Source: an uncultured Halieaceae bacterium (GTDB lineage: Bacteria > Pseudomonadota > Gammaproteobacteria > Pseudomonadales > Halieaceae). From it: a DNA stretch of 5,606 nucleotides. Below the pieces are notes generated by a model, which made no database searches, was not told the DNA's origin, and was given only the letters and a program-made list of their open reading frames with translations. Location: positions 1-5,606 of the forward strand of contig CALINF010000089.1 of NCBI GenBank assembly GCA_938045215.1. The letters run 5' to 3'. Numbering within the stretch: the first letter of the stretch is position 1; each line of letters starts with the position of its first letter. This document shows positions 1 through 5,606 of the stretch, piece after piece. Both the position numbers and the translations under genes were made by a program.

Positions 1-142
1 CGAATGCCACCGCTTCGCCACCCCAGACTTCAGCACAAACGCGTGTCAGCGCCGCTGTCAGGGTTGTCTTACCGTGGTCAACGTGACCGATGGTGCCCAC
101 ATTCACGTGGGGCTTAGTACGTTCAAATGCTTCTTTTGCCAT
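1..142 (-). CDS. tuf: Elongation factor Tu, N-terminal fragment (partial)
   Basis: EF-Tu is the GTPase that delivers aminoacyl-tRNA to the ribosomal A site in the cytoplasm. Only the first 47 codons are inside the window; the gene runs off the left edge. The visible protein begins [20 protein letters not shown] and contains the G1/P-loop GHVDHGKT at residues 19-26, which matches E. coli EF-Tu almost residue for residue up to about residue 33. The following stretch ([14 protein letters not shown]) is more divergent but aligns in place, with GG before the AF. The ATG is preceded by a clear AGGAG (152-156) nine bases upstream. It lies directly downstream of a Thr/Tyr/Gly/Thr tRNA set, as tufB does in E. 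coli, so it is probably cotranscribed with those tRNAs. The ORF has no stop or frameshift in the visible part. Confidence 0.97.
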   Translation of the reverse strand, partial: MAKEAFERTKPHVNVGTIGHVDHGKTTLTAALTRVCAEVWGGEAVAF

Positions 143-146
143 TACG

Positions 147-175
147 ACAGTCTCCTGTACAACGGCCGTGGCCGT
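147..175 (-). promoter_or_regulatory. tuf ribosome-binding site with flanking small hairpins
   Basis: On the transcribed strand the Shine-Dalgarno AGGAG (152-156) sits partly in the loop of a 4-bp hairpin (ACAG-GAGA-CTGT, 147-158). Immediately upstream is a perfect GC-rich inverted repeat (ACGGCCACGGCCGT, 162-175; 5-bp stem with a 4-nt loop or 6-bp with 2 nt). The ribosome-binding site is certain from its position. The hairpins are seen in sequence, but a regulatory role is only inference. Confidence 0.45.
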
Positions 176-260
176 CTGGTTGAAACGCTTACTACCAACC
201 TACTCGTTAAAAATTCTGTTCTTTGCCTGCTGCCTGCTCAGACTTTCAGCTTCCCGGAAG

Positions 261-336
<76 letters not shown>

Positions 337-353
337 ATTACAGCTTCCTAATT

Positions 354-427
<74 letters not shown>

Positions 428-455
428 CGTTACCTCAGCCAAATCCACTAACTAA

Positions 456-539
456 TGGTGGAGGGGGGTGGATTCGAACCACCGAAGCTTTCGCGTCAGA
501 TTTACAGTCTGATCCCTTTGGCCACTCGGGAACCCCTCC
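456..539 (-). tRNA. tyrU: tRNA-Tyr (anticodon GTA)
   Basis: An 84-nt class II tRNA with a long variable arm and encoded CCA. Acceptor GGAGGGG pairs with CCCCTCC. The anticodon stem CAGAC/..TCTG surrounds anticodon GTA, the variable arm is built around GCGAAAGC, and the T-arm is GGTGG-TTCGAAT-CCACC. It reads UAU/UAC. It lies 28 nt upstream of tRNA-Gly(TCC), the same order as tyrU-glyT in E. coli. Its 5' end is only about 6 nt from the predicted transcription start of the promoter at 552-580. Confidence 0.97.
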
Positions 540-551
540 GAAAGGCGGCAT

Positions 552-580
552 ATTGTCCAGACGGCCAACTCCTTTGTCAA
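552..580 (-). promoter_or_regulatory. Candidate sigma-70 promoter of the tRNA-Tyr/Gly/Thr-tuf transcript
   Basis: On the minus strand a consensus -35 TTGACA (575-580), an exact 17-nt spacer and a -10 GACAAT (552-557, 4/6) are followed by a GC-rich discriminator (ATGCCGCC) and, about 13 nt after the -10, the first base of tRNA-Tyr (539). An AT-rich block (TAAAATTATTAA on the plus strand, 594-605) lies where a distal UP element would be. Consensus -35, off-consensus -10 and GC-rich discriminator are typical of stable-RNA promoters under ppGpp control. The start site has not been measured. Confidence 0.65.
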
Positions 581-732
581 CCGTTTCTTCCAGTAAAATT
601 ATTAACTTACGTCACATTTACCGCTTCCGACTAAAGTAGTGCCGAAAGCCTAAAATCAGACCCGAACATCACCCCTCACCACACTCAAAGTGAGCAGATT
701 ATGATCAATTTGGGGCTCTTCGGAGGGTGGAA

Positions 733-808
733 TGGAGCTGGCGAGAGGAATCGAACCCCCGACCGGCTGATTACAAATCAGCTGCTCTACCTACTGAGCT
801 ACGCCAGC
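733..808 (-). tRNA. thrU: tRNA-Thr (anticodon TGT)
   Basis: A 76-nt tRNA with encoded CCA. Acceptor GCTGGCG pairs with CGCCAGC, the D-arm is GCTCAGTAGGTAGAGC, and the anticodon stem GCTGA/TCAGC surrounds loop TTTGTAA (anticodon TGT). It reads ACA/ACG. The T-stem is GGGGG against CCTCT, so it contains two G-U wobble pairs. The discriminator is T, as in the tRNA-Thr(GGT) of this cluster. It is separated from tRNA-Tyr by 193 nt, whereas thrU and tyrU nearly touch in E. coli. Confidence 0.95.
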
Positions 809-1135
809 CTTTCCAAGCCTTGCTCACCCAACAGGCCACTGGAAGGAGGCCGGATTGCGTGAGGTGCGCGATTCTAGACAAAGACTAGGCACGATGCAAT
901 CGTCTATGGTGAAATTTTCTTGATGATGACGGCACACTTCGTCAGGGAGCCTGCATGCACGGACACCTGGCCCTGAGGATTCCTTACATATTGCACTTCA
1001 GCAGCTCTTATAAACGATAGATAGGATGTCGCTCAATCTACTCTCTCGCTGCTGTATGGCACATACCACAGTGGTCGTCGACGCAGGCTACAAGCCTGTC
1101 TCGCCGCTAACTTTCAATTGGTACCCAAATCCCGC
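809..1135. other. Non-coding gap between tRNA-Thr(TGT) and coaX
   Basis: No credible protein-coding frame is seen in these 327 nt. They hold the tRNA-Thr promoter (871-899) and, farther upstream on the minus strand, a weaker candidate promoter: TTGAGC at 1031-1036, 18-nt spacer, TATAAG at 1007-1012. Two short perfect inverted repeats are present: ACCAC-A-GTGGT (1065-1075) and CAGGCT-ACA-AGCCTG (1084-1098). The latter lies about 40 nt past the coaX stop and could end or stabilise the coaX mRNA, but neither repeat is followed by a T-run on the minus strand, so neither is a standard intrinsic terminator. Confidence 0.5.
871..899 (-). promoter_or_regulatory. Candidate sigma-70 promoter of tRNA-Thr(TGT)
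   Basis: On the minus strand -35 TTGCAT (894-899, 3/6), a 17-nt spacer and -10 TAGAAT (871-876, 5/6) are followed by a GC-rich discriminator CGCGCACC. An A/T tract (GAAATTTTCTT on the plus strand, 911-921) sits about 12 nt upstream of the -35, in the range expected of an UP element. The predicted start near 864 gives a leader of about 56 nt before the tRNA at 808. The layout resembles a stringently controlled tRNA promoter. Confidence 0.6.
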
Positions 1136-1891
1136 TCACCCTTTGCTTGCCACCAATTGCAGGCCCTCGAACACCAGGTCCTGAGAGTAGGAATCCGAGT
1201 GACCGGTAAGATCTGCCAGCATCTGCCCCGCACCACCGGTAAAAATCACCCGATCATTTGCTTCGTCAAAGCGGGCGACGCGCAGCGCCAGTTCTACCGC
1301 GCCCGCCTGAGCCAGCGCAATGCCATGACGCACAGCTTCGGCGGTGGAAGTGCCTGGGGCCAGCTGATAATCGGGCGCTTCGTCGAAACGAACCTTATCG
1401 GTATCCAACAGCAAAGCGCGTTCCATCAACGCAGGCCCGGGGATGATGTAGCCCCCTTCGTGTTGGCCGGTCCTGTTAATCCAATCGATGGTAAGCGCCG
1501 AGCCGGCATCAATAACGCAACAGCGTTGGGTGATGACACTGCGCGCTGCCACCATAGCGAGCCAACGATCCACGCCCATCCTGGCCGGGTCGCTATAACT
1601 GTTAACAAGGTCACCAAAGCTGCGGGTAGAACTGGCGAACCAAGGCTGCACGCCCTCTGCCAGGGAAAGCTGGCTCACCAATCGTGCGTTTTTCTCAGCC
1701 CCCGCCACGCTCGACAGCCATACGCTGGAGGCCTGTTTCGCCGCGGCCTGTATCTCGCCCAGACCCTGCTGATCCTCTATGAGGAAAGTCCCCCGTTCGA
1801 CGATAGCCAGCGGAGCATCTGCAGATACCTCCATCAGTCGCCACTTGGCGCTGGAGTTACCCACATCTAACTGCAGACAGTGCTCACTCAT
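1136..1891 (-). CDS. coaX: Type III pantothenate kinase
   Basis: CoaX phosphorylates pantothenate with ATP to 4'-phosphopantothenate, the first step of coenzyme A synthesis; the type III family belongs to the ASKHA fold and acts as a cytoplasmic dimer. The 251-residue protein has the usual length and motifs: phosphate-binding DVGNSSAKW (9-17), GVDRW with the probable catalytic Asp108, DAGSALTIDWI (128-138, with Asp128 expected at the monovalent-cation/ATP site), GGYIIPG (146-152) and a glycine-rich FTGGAGQML near the C-terminus (207-215). The start ATG overlaps the birA stop as ATGA and has no good ribosome-binding site of its own, so translation is probably coupled to birA. In E. coli the corresponding slot is held by the unrelated coaA. 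Family assignment is secure; the kinetics are inferred from the family. Confidence 0.95.
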   Translation of the reverse strand: MSEHCLQLDVGNSSAKWRLMEVSADAPLAIVERGTFLIEDQQGLGEIQAAAKQASSVWLSSVAGAEKNARLVSQLSLAEGVQPWFASSTRSFGDLVNSYSDPARMGVDRWLAMVAARSVITQRCCVIDAGSALTIDWINRTGQHEGGYIIPGPALMERALLLDTDKVRFDEAPDYQLAPGTSTAEAVRHGIALAQAGAVELALRVARFDEANDRVIFTGGAGQMLADLTGHSDSYSQDLVFEGLQLVASKG

Positions 1892-2874
1892 GTATTGCGT
1901 ACCGGCCGCATGGATACCTCTCCACCAAAAAACAGCTCAAGACCCGCAGGAGTCTCCAAACGCAATGCGCCGGTTTCATCAACTCCCTGTGCAATTCCCT
2001 CCTGCCGTTGATCCCCACTGATCAACACGACAGGCTGGCCCGCATAGGCATCCAGCGCCAACCACTCTTCTCGCCATCTCGCGAAGCCATTTGACTCGTA
2101 TTGCGCCAGCATCGGCAGCAATTCATCAAGCAAGGCAGCCAGCAGACGGCTACGATCAGCCATCTCGCCATCGCGAGCAATATCAACCCATGGCTGGTCA
2201 ATGGCCGCAGATGCTTCCTCCGGCATTGCCACATTTATACCTACGCCCACAACAACCTGGCAGACACCCTCGGCATTGCTTTTCATTTCAAGCAGTATAC
2301 CGCCCAACTTGGCGTCGCCAATAAACACATCGTTGGGCCATTTCAGCCGCACATTATCGACACCGCAGTTTGACAGTGCGCGCGCTACCGCAACGCCAAC
2401 GGCCAGGCTCAGCCCCTCCAACGCCGATGGACCCGCCGCAAACTCCCACAGCACAGACAAATAGATATTGCGACCAAACGGGCTAACCCATTGTCTGCCG
2501 CGACGACCACGTCCCGCCGTTTGCTGCTCTGCGGTGCAGACTGTACCCTCGCTTATCCCCTGCCCCGCCTGCCGCAGTAACTCTGCATTGGTAGAATCGA
2601 TAACAGGGTGCACCTGAAGACTTTTGAGCAACTGTGTCGCTATCGGCGACAGGCTCGAGCGCACACCCGCCGCATCCAACAGGCTTAAACCGCCCGGAAT
2701 TCGATAGCGCTGATCTGAGTCTACATCGAGCTCTATTCCCCATTGTGCAAACTCACCCAACTGACGGGAAAGCTCGGCGCTATCCAAACCTGACGCTGAC
2801 AATAATTCAGTAACCCGGTAGTAGCGGCCATCTGCAAGCAGAGTAAGCAGAGGACTAACAGAAACTGGAGGCAT
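1888..2874 (-). CDS. birA: Bifunctional biotin-protein ligase / biotin operon repressor
   Basis: BirA makes biotinyl-5'-AMP from biotin and ATP and attaches biotin to the carrier lysine of biotin-dependent carboxylases; in group II enzymes it also represses biotin synthesis genes. The 328-residue product (E. coli: 321) has an N-terminal winged-helix region (about residues 5-62, LLTLLADGRYYRVTELLSAS onward), then DSTN (93-96), the adenylate-binding loop GRGRRGR (121-127), KWPND (178-182), KLGGILLEM with the active-site lysine at 189, VGVGIN (209-214) and a C-terminal beta domain. The ATG at 2874 was chosen because AAGG lies six bases upstream and the sequence begins at the DNA-binding domain. 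A longer in-frame version would need a TTG at 2922, which lies upstream of the predicted transcription start. It is coupled to coaX by a 4-bp overlap and diverges from liuR. Confidence 0.95.
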   Translation of the reverse strand: MPPVSVSPLLTLLADGRYYRVTELLSASGLDSAELSRQLGEFAQWGIELDVDSDQRYRIPGGLSLLDAAGVRSSLSPIATQLLKSLQVHPVIDSTNAELLRQAGQGISEGTVCTAEQQTAGRGRRGRQWVSPFGRNIYLSVLWEFAAGPSALEGLSLAVGVAVARALSNCGVDNVRLKWPNDVFIGDAKLGGILLEMKSNAEGVCQVVVGVGINVAMPEEASAAIDQPWVDIARDGEMADRSRLLAALLDELLPMLAQYESNGFARWREEWLALDAYAGQPVVLISGDQRQEGIAQGVDETGALRLETPAGLELFFGGEVSMRPVRNT

Positions 2875-2924
2875 AGATAACCTTAGAGCAGGCGCTTGCT
2901 GTGGAATAAGACGGACGAACAACG

Positions 2925-2933
2925 ATCATATCA
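2925..2933 (-). promoter_or_regulatory. Candidate extended -10 promoter for birA-coaX
   Basis: The minus strand reads TGATATGAT, i.e. a TG dinucleotide one base before a 5/6 -10 hexamer (TATGAT, 2925-2930). No good -35 is seen at 16-18 nt, which is tolerated in extended -10 promoters. The expected start near 2918 gives a leader of about 44 nt before the birA ATG and would exclude the upstream TTG start. Not experimentally supported. Confidence 0.4.
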
Positions 2934-3061
2934 GAGCAGCGCAATATCTTCCGGGGCCTGCGCAACAACCTTTCCATCTGCATCTGCAGCCGGCTCAACC
3001 CTCATTGAGCCTGAATCCACTCCCTCAGCCAGACCTGACTCTCAGCTGCGATTCAAAACAG

Positions 3062-3091
3062 GCTTACCTTTACGTTAACGTAAAGGTAAGC
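3062..3091. promoter_or_regulatory. Perfect 30-bp palindrome, probable LiuR operator
   Basis: Two 15-bp arms form a perfect dyad with no spacer, centred between 3076 and 3077. The left arm is GCTTACCTTTACGTT and the right arm is its exact complement. It overlaps the -35 and the whole spacer of the liuR promoter, ending one base before the -10. MerR-family regulators bind dyads in this place, and liuR is the next gene, so autoregulation of the liu operon is the natural reading. A core TTTACGT-type dyad agrees with my recollection of the proposed LiuR motif, which I cannot verify here. Confidence 0.8.
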
Positions 3092-3097
3092 TATGAT
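3069..3097 (+). promoter_or_regulatory. Candidate promoter of the liuRAB operon
   Basis: A -35 TTTACG (3069-3074, 4/6), a 17-nt spacer and -10 TATGAT (3092-3097, 5/6) lie 40 nt before the liuR GTG. The expected start is near 3104. The -35 and spacer are buried in the 30-bp palindrome. The 17-nt spacer is shorter than the 19-20 nt found at classic MerR-activated promoters, which fits repression by steric block or a different activation geometry; this is inference. Confidence 0.55.
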
Positions 3098-3136
3098 TCA
3101 GCCTGTTCTGGCATTTTCACAGCAGGCAGATTCACC

Positions 3137-3538
3137 GTGTCACAGAAAACCTACACCATATCGGAGCTCGCCAAGGAATTTGGCGTGACAACCCGCACCA
3201 TTCGCTTTTATGAGGAAAAGGGCTATATCCACCCGCTACGCGAGGGCAGCAAGCGCTTGTTCAGCGCGGCCGACAGGGTGCGAATTCAGCTGATTCTGCG
3301 CGGCAAGCGCATTGGGCTGAGCCTGCAAGAATGTGTAGAAGTGATCGATATGTACGACCCCAAGCACAACAATGCAGAGCAGCTACACTCTCTGAAAGCG
3401 ACCGTACAGGAGCGCCGCGCCCTGCTCGAGCGCCAGCAAACAGATATCAACGACATGCTCGAGGGATTAGCCGAAGTTGAGGCCCTGTGCGAGCAGGCAT
3501 TGAAAAACGCTGCAGCAGACGAAAAAGCACACGGCTAG
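3137..3538 (+). CDS. liuR: MerR-family regulator of leucine/isovalerate degradation
   Basis: A DNA-binding regulator expected to control the liu operon. The 133-residue protein starts with a MerR winged helix-turn-helix: YTISELAKEFGVTTRTIRFYEEKGY (residues 6-30), then the wing and second helix pair through LILRGKRIGLSLQECVEVID (52-71). A charged, leucine-rich helix (about 82-122) should form the antiparallel dimerisation coiled coil. The short C-terminus has only Cys66 and Cys118 and no paired-cysteine metal motif, so a metal sensor is unlikely; the family probably senses a pathway CoA intermediate (inference). The GTG at 3137 is preferred because it starts at the HTH and follows the predicted transcription start; the in-frame ATG at 3005 lies upstream of the promoter and would add 44 unrelated residues. 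The ribosome-binding site is weak (AGG ten bases upstream). It lies 42 nt before liuA. Confidence 0.88.
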   Translation: MSQKTYTISELAKEFGVTTRTIRFYEEKGYIHPLREGSKRLFSAADRVRIQLILRGKRIGLSLQECVEVIDMYDPKHNNAEQLHSLKATVQERRALLERQQTDINDMLEGLAEVEALCEQALKNAAADEKAHG

Positions 3539-3580
3539 CAGCCAACCACAACCACGCATTCACACAGTACAGGACTGCAC

Positions 3581-4750
3581 ATGAACACAGCTTATCCCTC
3601 TTTAAATTTTGGCCTGGGCGAAGAAATGGACATGCTCCGGGATGCCGTCTACCAGATGTGTCAGAAAGAAATCGCCCCACGCGCTGCACAGATCGATCGA
3701 GATAACGAGTTTCCCGCGGATCTTTGGCGCAAATTCGGTGACATGGGCCTGCTGGGCATCACAGTTGATGAGCAGTACGGTGGATCCGGCATGGGTTACC
3801 TCGCTCACTCGATTGTGCTGGAGGAAATCAGCAGGGCGTCGGCATCGGTGGGCTTATCCTACGGCGCAATGTCCAACTTGTGCCTGAACCAGATTCAGAA
3901 GAATGGCAGCGAAGCGCAAAAGCAAAAGTATTTGCCCAAGCTCTGTACCGGCGAGCACGTGGGCGCACTGGCCATGTCTGAACCCAATGCCGGTTCAGAC
4001 GTAGTGAGCATGACGCTGAACGCGCGCAAGGATGGCGACAGCTACATTCTCAACGGTGCCAAGATGTGGATTACCAACGGCCCGGATGCGGATGTGTATG
4101 TGATTTACGCCAAAACAGACCCCGACGCCGGATCAAAAGGTATTACCGCATTTCTCGTTGAGCGCGATTTTCCCGGGTTCTCACGCTCACCCAAGCTCGA
4201 CAAGCTGGGTATGCGCGGCTCCAACACGTGTGAGTTGGTATTCGAAAATTGTAAAGTCCCTGCCGAAAACGTCATGCGCAACGAGGGCGATGGCGTGAAA
4301 ATTCTCATGTCTGGCCTGGACTATGAGCGAACCGTTCTGTCGGGCGGGCCGGTTGGTATTATGCAGGCCTGCATTGATGAAGTGATCCCCTATCTGCACG
4401 ATCGCAAACAGTTTGGTCAGAGCATTGGCGAGTTCCAGTTAATGCAGGGCAAGCTCGCAGACATGTACGCCGACCTCAATGCCTGCCGAGCCTACCTGTA
4501 TGCGGTCGCCAGCGCCTGCGATCGCAACGAGGAAACGCGCCAGGATTGCGCCGCTGTCATTCTGTATACCGCCGAGAAAGCCACACAAACCGCATTGCAA
4601 GCCATCCAGGCACTGGGCGGCTACGGCTATACCAACGATTCCAACGCGGGACGATTGTTACGCGACGCCAAACTCTATGAGATAGGCGCTGGCACGTCTG
4701 AGATTCGCCGTATGTTGATCGGGCGCGAGCTCTTCAACGCAACTAAATAG
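3581..4750 (+). CDS. liuA: Isovaleryl-CoA dehydrogenase
   Basis: An FAD flavoprotein of the acyl-CoA dehydrogenase family that oxidises isovaleryl-CoA to 3-methylcrotonyl-CoA in leucine catabolism and passes electrons to ETF. The 389 residues have the family length and fold: helical N-terminal domain (to about 125), [10 protein letters not shown] (131-140) and KMWITNG (161-167) in the beta domain at the flavin, and a C-terminal helical domain. [13 protein letters not shown] carries Glu249, the position of the catalytic base peculiar to isovaleryl-CoA dehydrogenases (human mature Glu254), and [14 protein letters not shown] (364-377) has the IGA insertion where other acyl-CoA dehydrogenases place their catalytic Glu. 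These two features separate it from short- and medium-chain enzymes. AGGA lies six bases before the ATG. It follows liuR by 42 nt and precedes liuB by 17 nt, so it belongs to one operon. Confidence 0.95.
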   Translation: MNTAYPSLNFGLGEEMDMLRDAVYQMCQKEIAPRAAQIDRDNEFPADLWRKFGDMGLLGITVDEQYGGSGMGYLAHSIVLEEISRASASVGLSYGAMSNLCLNQIQKNGSEAQKQKYLPKLCTGEHVGALAMSEPNAGSDVVSMTLNARKDGDSYILNGAKMWITNGPDADVYVIYAKTDPDAGSKGITAFLVERDFPGFSRSPKLDKLGMRGSNTCELVFENCKVPAENVMRNEGDGVKILMSGLDYERTVLSGGPVGIMQACIDEVIPYLHDRKQFGQSIGEFQLMQGKLADMYADLNACRAYLYAVASACDRNEETRQDCAAVILYTAEKATQTALQAIQALGGYGYTNDSNAGRLLRDAKLYEIGAGTSEIRRMLIGRELFNATK

Positions 4751-4767
4751 AAAAAGAGGAACCGGCG

Positions 4768-5606
4768 ATGAGCGTTCTGCCTACACGAATCAATACTCGC
4801 GATGCTGGCTTTACCCAGAACCGCGAGCACATGCAAAGCCAGGTGGATGACCTGTGTGAGAAAGTTGCAGCTATCAGCCAGGGCGGCGGTGCGAAGTCAC
4901 AGGAACGCCATATCAGTAGAGGTAAACTGCTGCCGCGTGATCGCCTGGACGCATTACTCGACCCGGGCTCGCCCTTTCTCGAGCTGTCACAACTGGCAGC
5001 CTACGAGGTTTACGATGACGTGGTGCCTGGCGCGGGCATAATTACCGGCATCGGCAGAGTCGCCGGCACCGAGTGCATGATCTTTATCAACGATGCAACG
5101 GTAAAGGGCGGCACCTACTACCCGCTCACGGTAAAGAAGCAGGGGCGAGCACAAACGATCGCAGAAGAAAATCATCTGCCGTGCCTGTATCTGGTTGACT
5201 CAGGTGGCGCTTTCCTACCGCTGCAGGATGAGGTCTTTCCAGATCGAGATCACTTCGGGCACGCGTTCTACAACGAAGCCAGGATGTCAGCCAAAGGCAT
5301 TCCACAGATCGCGGCGGTCCTGGGTTCGTGTACGGCAGGCGGCGCCTATATTCCCGCCATGGCCGACGAGTCGATTATCGTAAAAAATCAGGGCACCATA
5401 TTTTTGGGTGGACCACCATTGGTAAAAGCGGCCACCGGCGAAGTGGTATCGGCCGAAGAACTTGGCGGTGCTGACGTACATTGCCGCACCTCGGGTGTAA
5501 CAGACCACTATGCCAACAACGATCATCATGCACTGGAACTCATGCGCAGAGCTGTGGGTCGACTGAACCGGGTCAAGCCCAACTGCCTGGACGTGCAACC
5601 TACGGT
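4768..5606 (+). CDS. liuB: 3-Methylcrotonyl-CoA carboxylase, carboxyltransferase (beta) subunit, partial
   Basis: The subunit transfers the carboxyl group from carboxybiotin (on the alpha subunit LiuD, not in the window) to 3-methylcrotonyl-CoA, giving 3-methylglutaconyl-CoA. The frame is open for 279 codons from ATG 4768 to the window end; family members are about 535 residues, so roughly half is present (most of the N-terminal carboxyltransferase domain). Diagnostic blocks are [14 protein letters not shown] (85-98), [17 protein letters not shown] (108-124), [20 protein letters not shown] (144-163), [13 protein letters not shown] (176-188) and [19 protein letters not shown] (197-215) followed by [17 protein letters not shown]. 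These are closer to MCCase beta than to propionyl-CoA or acetyl-CoA carboxyltransferases. Geranyl-CoA carboxylase (AtuC-type) is a less likely alternative given the liuR/liuA context. AGAGGA precedes the ATG by seven bases. Confidence 0.95.
   Translation, partial: MSVLPTRINTRDAGFTQNREHMQSQVDDLCEKVAAISQGGGAKSQERHISRGKLLPRDRLDALLDPGSPFLELSQLAAYEVYDDVVPGAGIITGIGRVAGTECMIFINDATVKGGTYYPLTVKKQGRAQTIAEENHLPCLYLVDSGGAFLPLQDEVFPDRDHFGHAFYNEARMSAKGIPQIAAVLGSCTAGGAYIPAMADESIIVKNQGTIFLGGPPLVKAATGEVVSAEELGGADVHCRTSGVTDHYANNDHHALELMRRAVGRLNRVKPNCLDVQPT

Noticed and set aside
1084..1098. Intrinsic terminator for coaX (CAGGCT-ACA-AGCCTG)
   Set aside because: The stem is perfect but no run of T follows on the minus strand, so it was recorded only as an inverted repeat within the gap.
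1118..1870. A 250-codon open frame on the plus strand, antisense to coaX
   Set aside because: It covers coaX almost exactly on the other strand, its protein has no recognisable motif, it has no ribosome-binding site, and CoaX is unmistakable. It is a reverse-strand shadow of a GC-rich gene.
2875..2922. 16-residue N-terminal extension of BirA from a TTG codon
   Set aside because: The TTG has no ribosome-binding site and lies just upstream of the predicted start of transcription; the ATG at 2874 has AAGG six bases before it and gives the usual BirA length.
3101..3127. Leader hairpin GCCTG/CAGGC before liuR that could hide its weak ribosome-binding site
   Set aside because: With transcription starting near 3104, most of the left arm would be missing from the RNA, and the stem has a bulge. 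It is not strong enough to call.
3005..3136. 44-residue N-terminal extension of LiuR from an upstream ATG
   Set aside because: The extension would be encoded across the operator and promoter, the predicted transcript starts after it, and MerR proteins begin at the HTH. The GTG at 3137 is preferred.
3565..3577. Small hairpin CAGT-ACAGG-ACTG over the liuA ribosome-binding site
   Set aside because: A four-base stem is expected by chance at this frequency; no supporting evidence.
5287..5598. 103-codon minus-strand open frame inside liuB
   Set aside because: It lies opposite the strongly conserved carboxyltransferase motifs of LiuB and has no features of its own.

Overview
The window looks like a chromosomal segment of a gammaproteobacterium, probably a Pseudomonas-like or marine Cellvibrionales/Halieaceae-type heterotroph; the exact lineage is a guess. 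The basis is the gene order birA - coaX - tRNA-Thr/Tyr/Gly/Thr - tuf (the familiar birA-to-tufB neighbourhood of gammaproteobacteria), a type III pantothenate kinase in the slot where E. coli has coaA, a bifunctional BirA with a DNA-binding domain, and a liuRAB leucine-degradation operon.

Left part (1-1135, everything on the minus strand): the 5' end of an EF-Tu gene (tuf), then, going upstream, tRNA-Thr(GGT), tRNA-Gly(TCC), tRNA-Tyr(GTA), a 193-nt gap, and tRNA-Thr(TGT). Two good promoter candidates with GC-rich discriminators are visible, one just before tRNA-Tyr and one before tRNA-Thr(TGT). This suggests the set is transcribed from at least two growth-rate/stringently controlled start sites. 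A 327-nt non-coding gap (809-1135) separates the tRNAs from coaX.

Middle (1136-2874, minus strand): birA and coaX overlap by an ATGA start/stop, so they are one translationally coupled unit for biotin attachment/biotin regulation and the first step of CoA synthesis. An extended -10 promoter is visible about 50 nt before the birA start codon.

Right part (3137-5606, plus strand): liuR (MerR-family regulator), liuA (isovaleryl-CoA dehydrogenase) and the first 279 codons of liuB (3-methylcrotonyl-CoA carboxylase carboxyltransferase subunit). They are closely spaced and read as one operon; the remaining liu genes presumably lie beyond the right edge. A perfect 30-bp palindrome (3062-3091) sits across the liuR promoter and is the best operator candidate in the window.

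The two halves meet at a divergent birA/liuR junction. BirA would biotinylate the carboxylase alpha subunit (LiuD, outside the window) that works with LiuB, so the neighbourhood may be functional and not just accidental. I see no mobile element, CRISPR array, toxin/defence locus or clearly undescribed system here. The most rewarding items are the palindromic operator and the possible birA/liu link.
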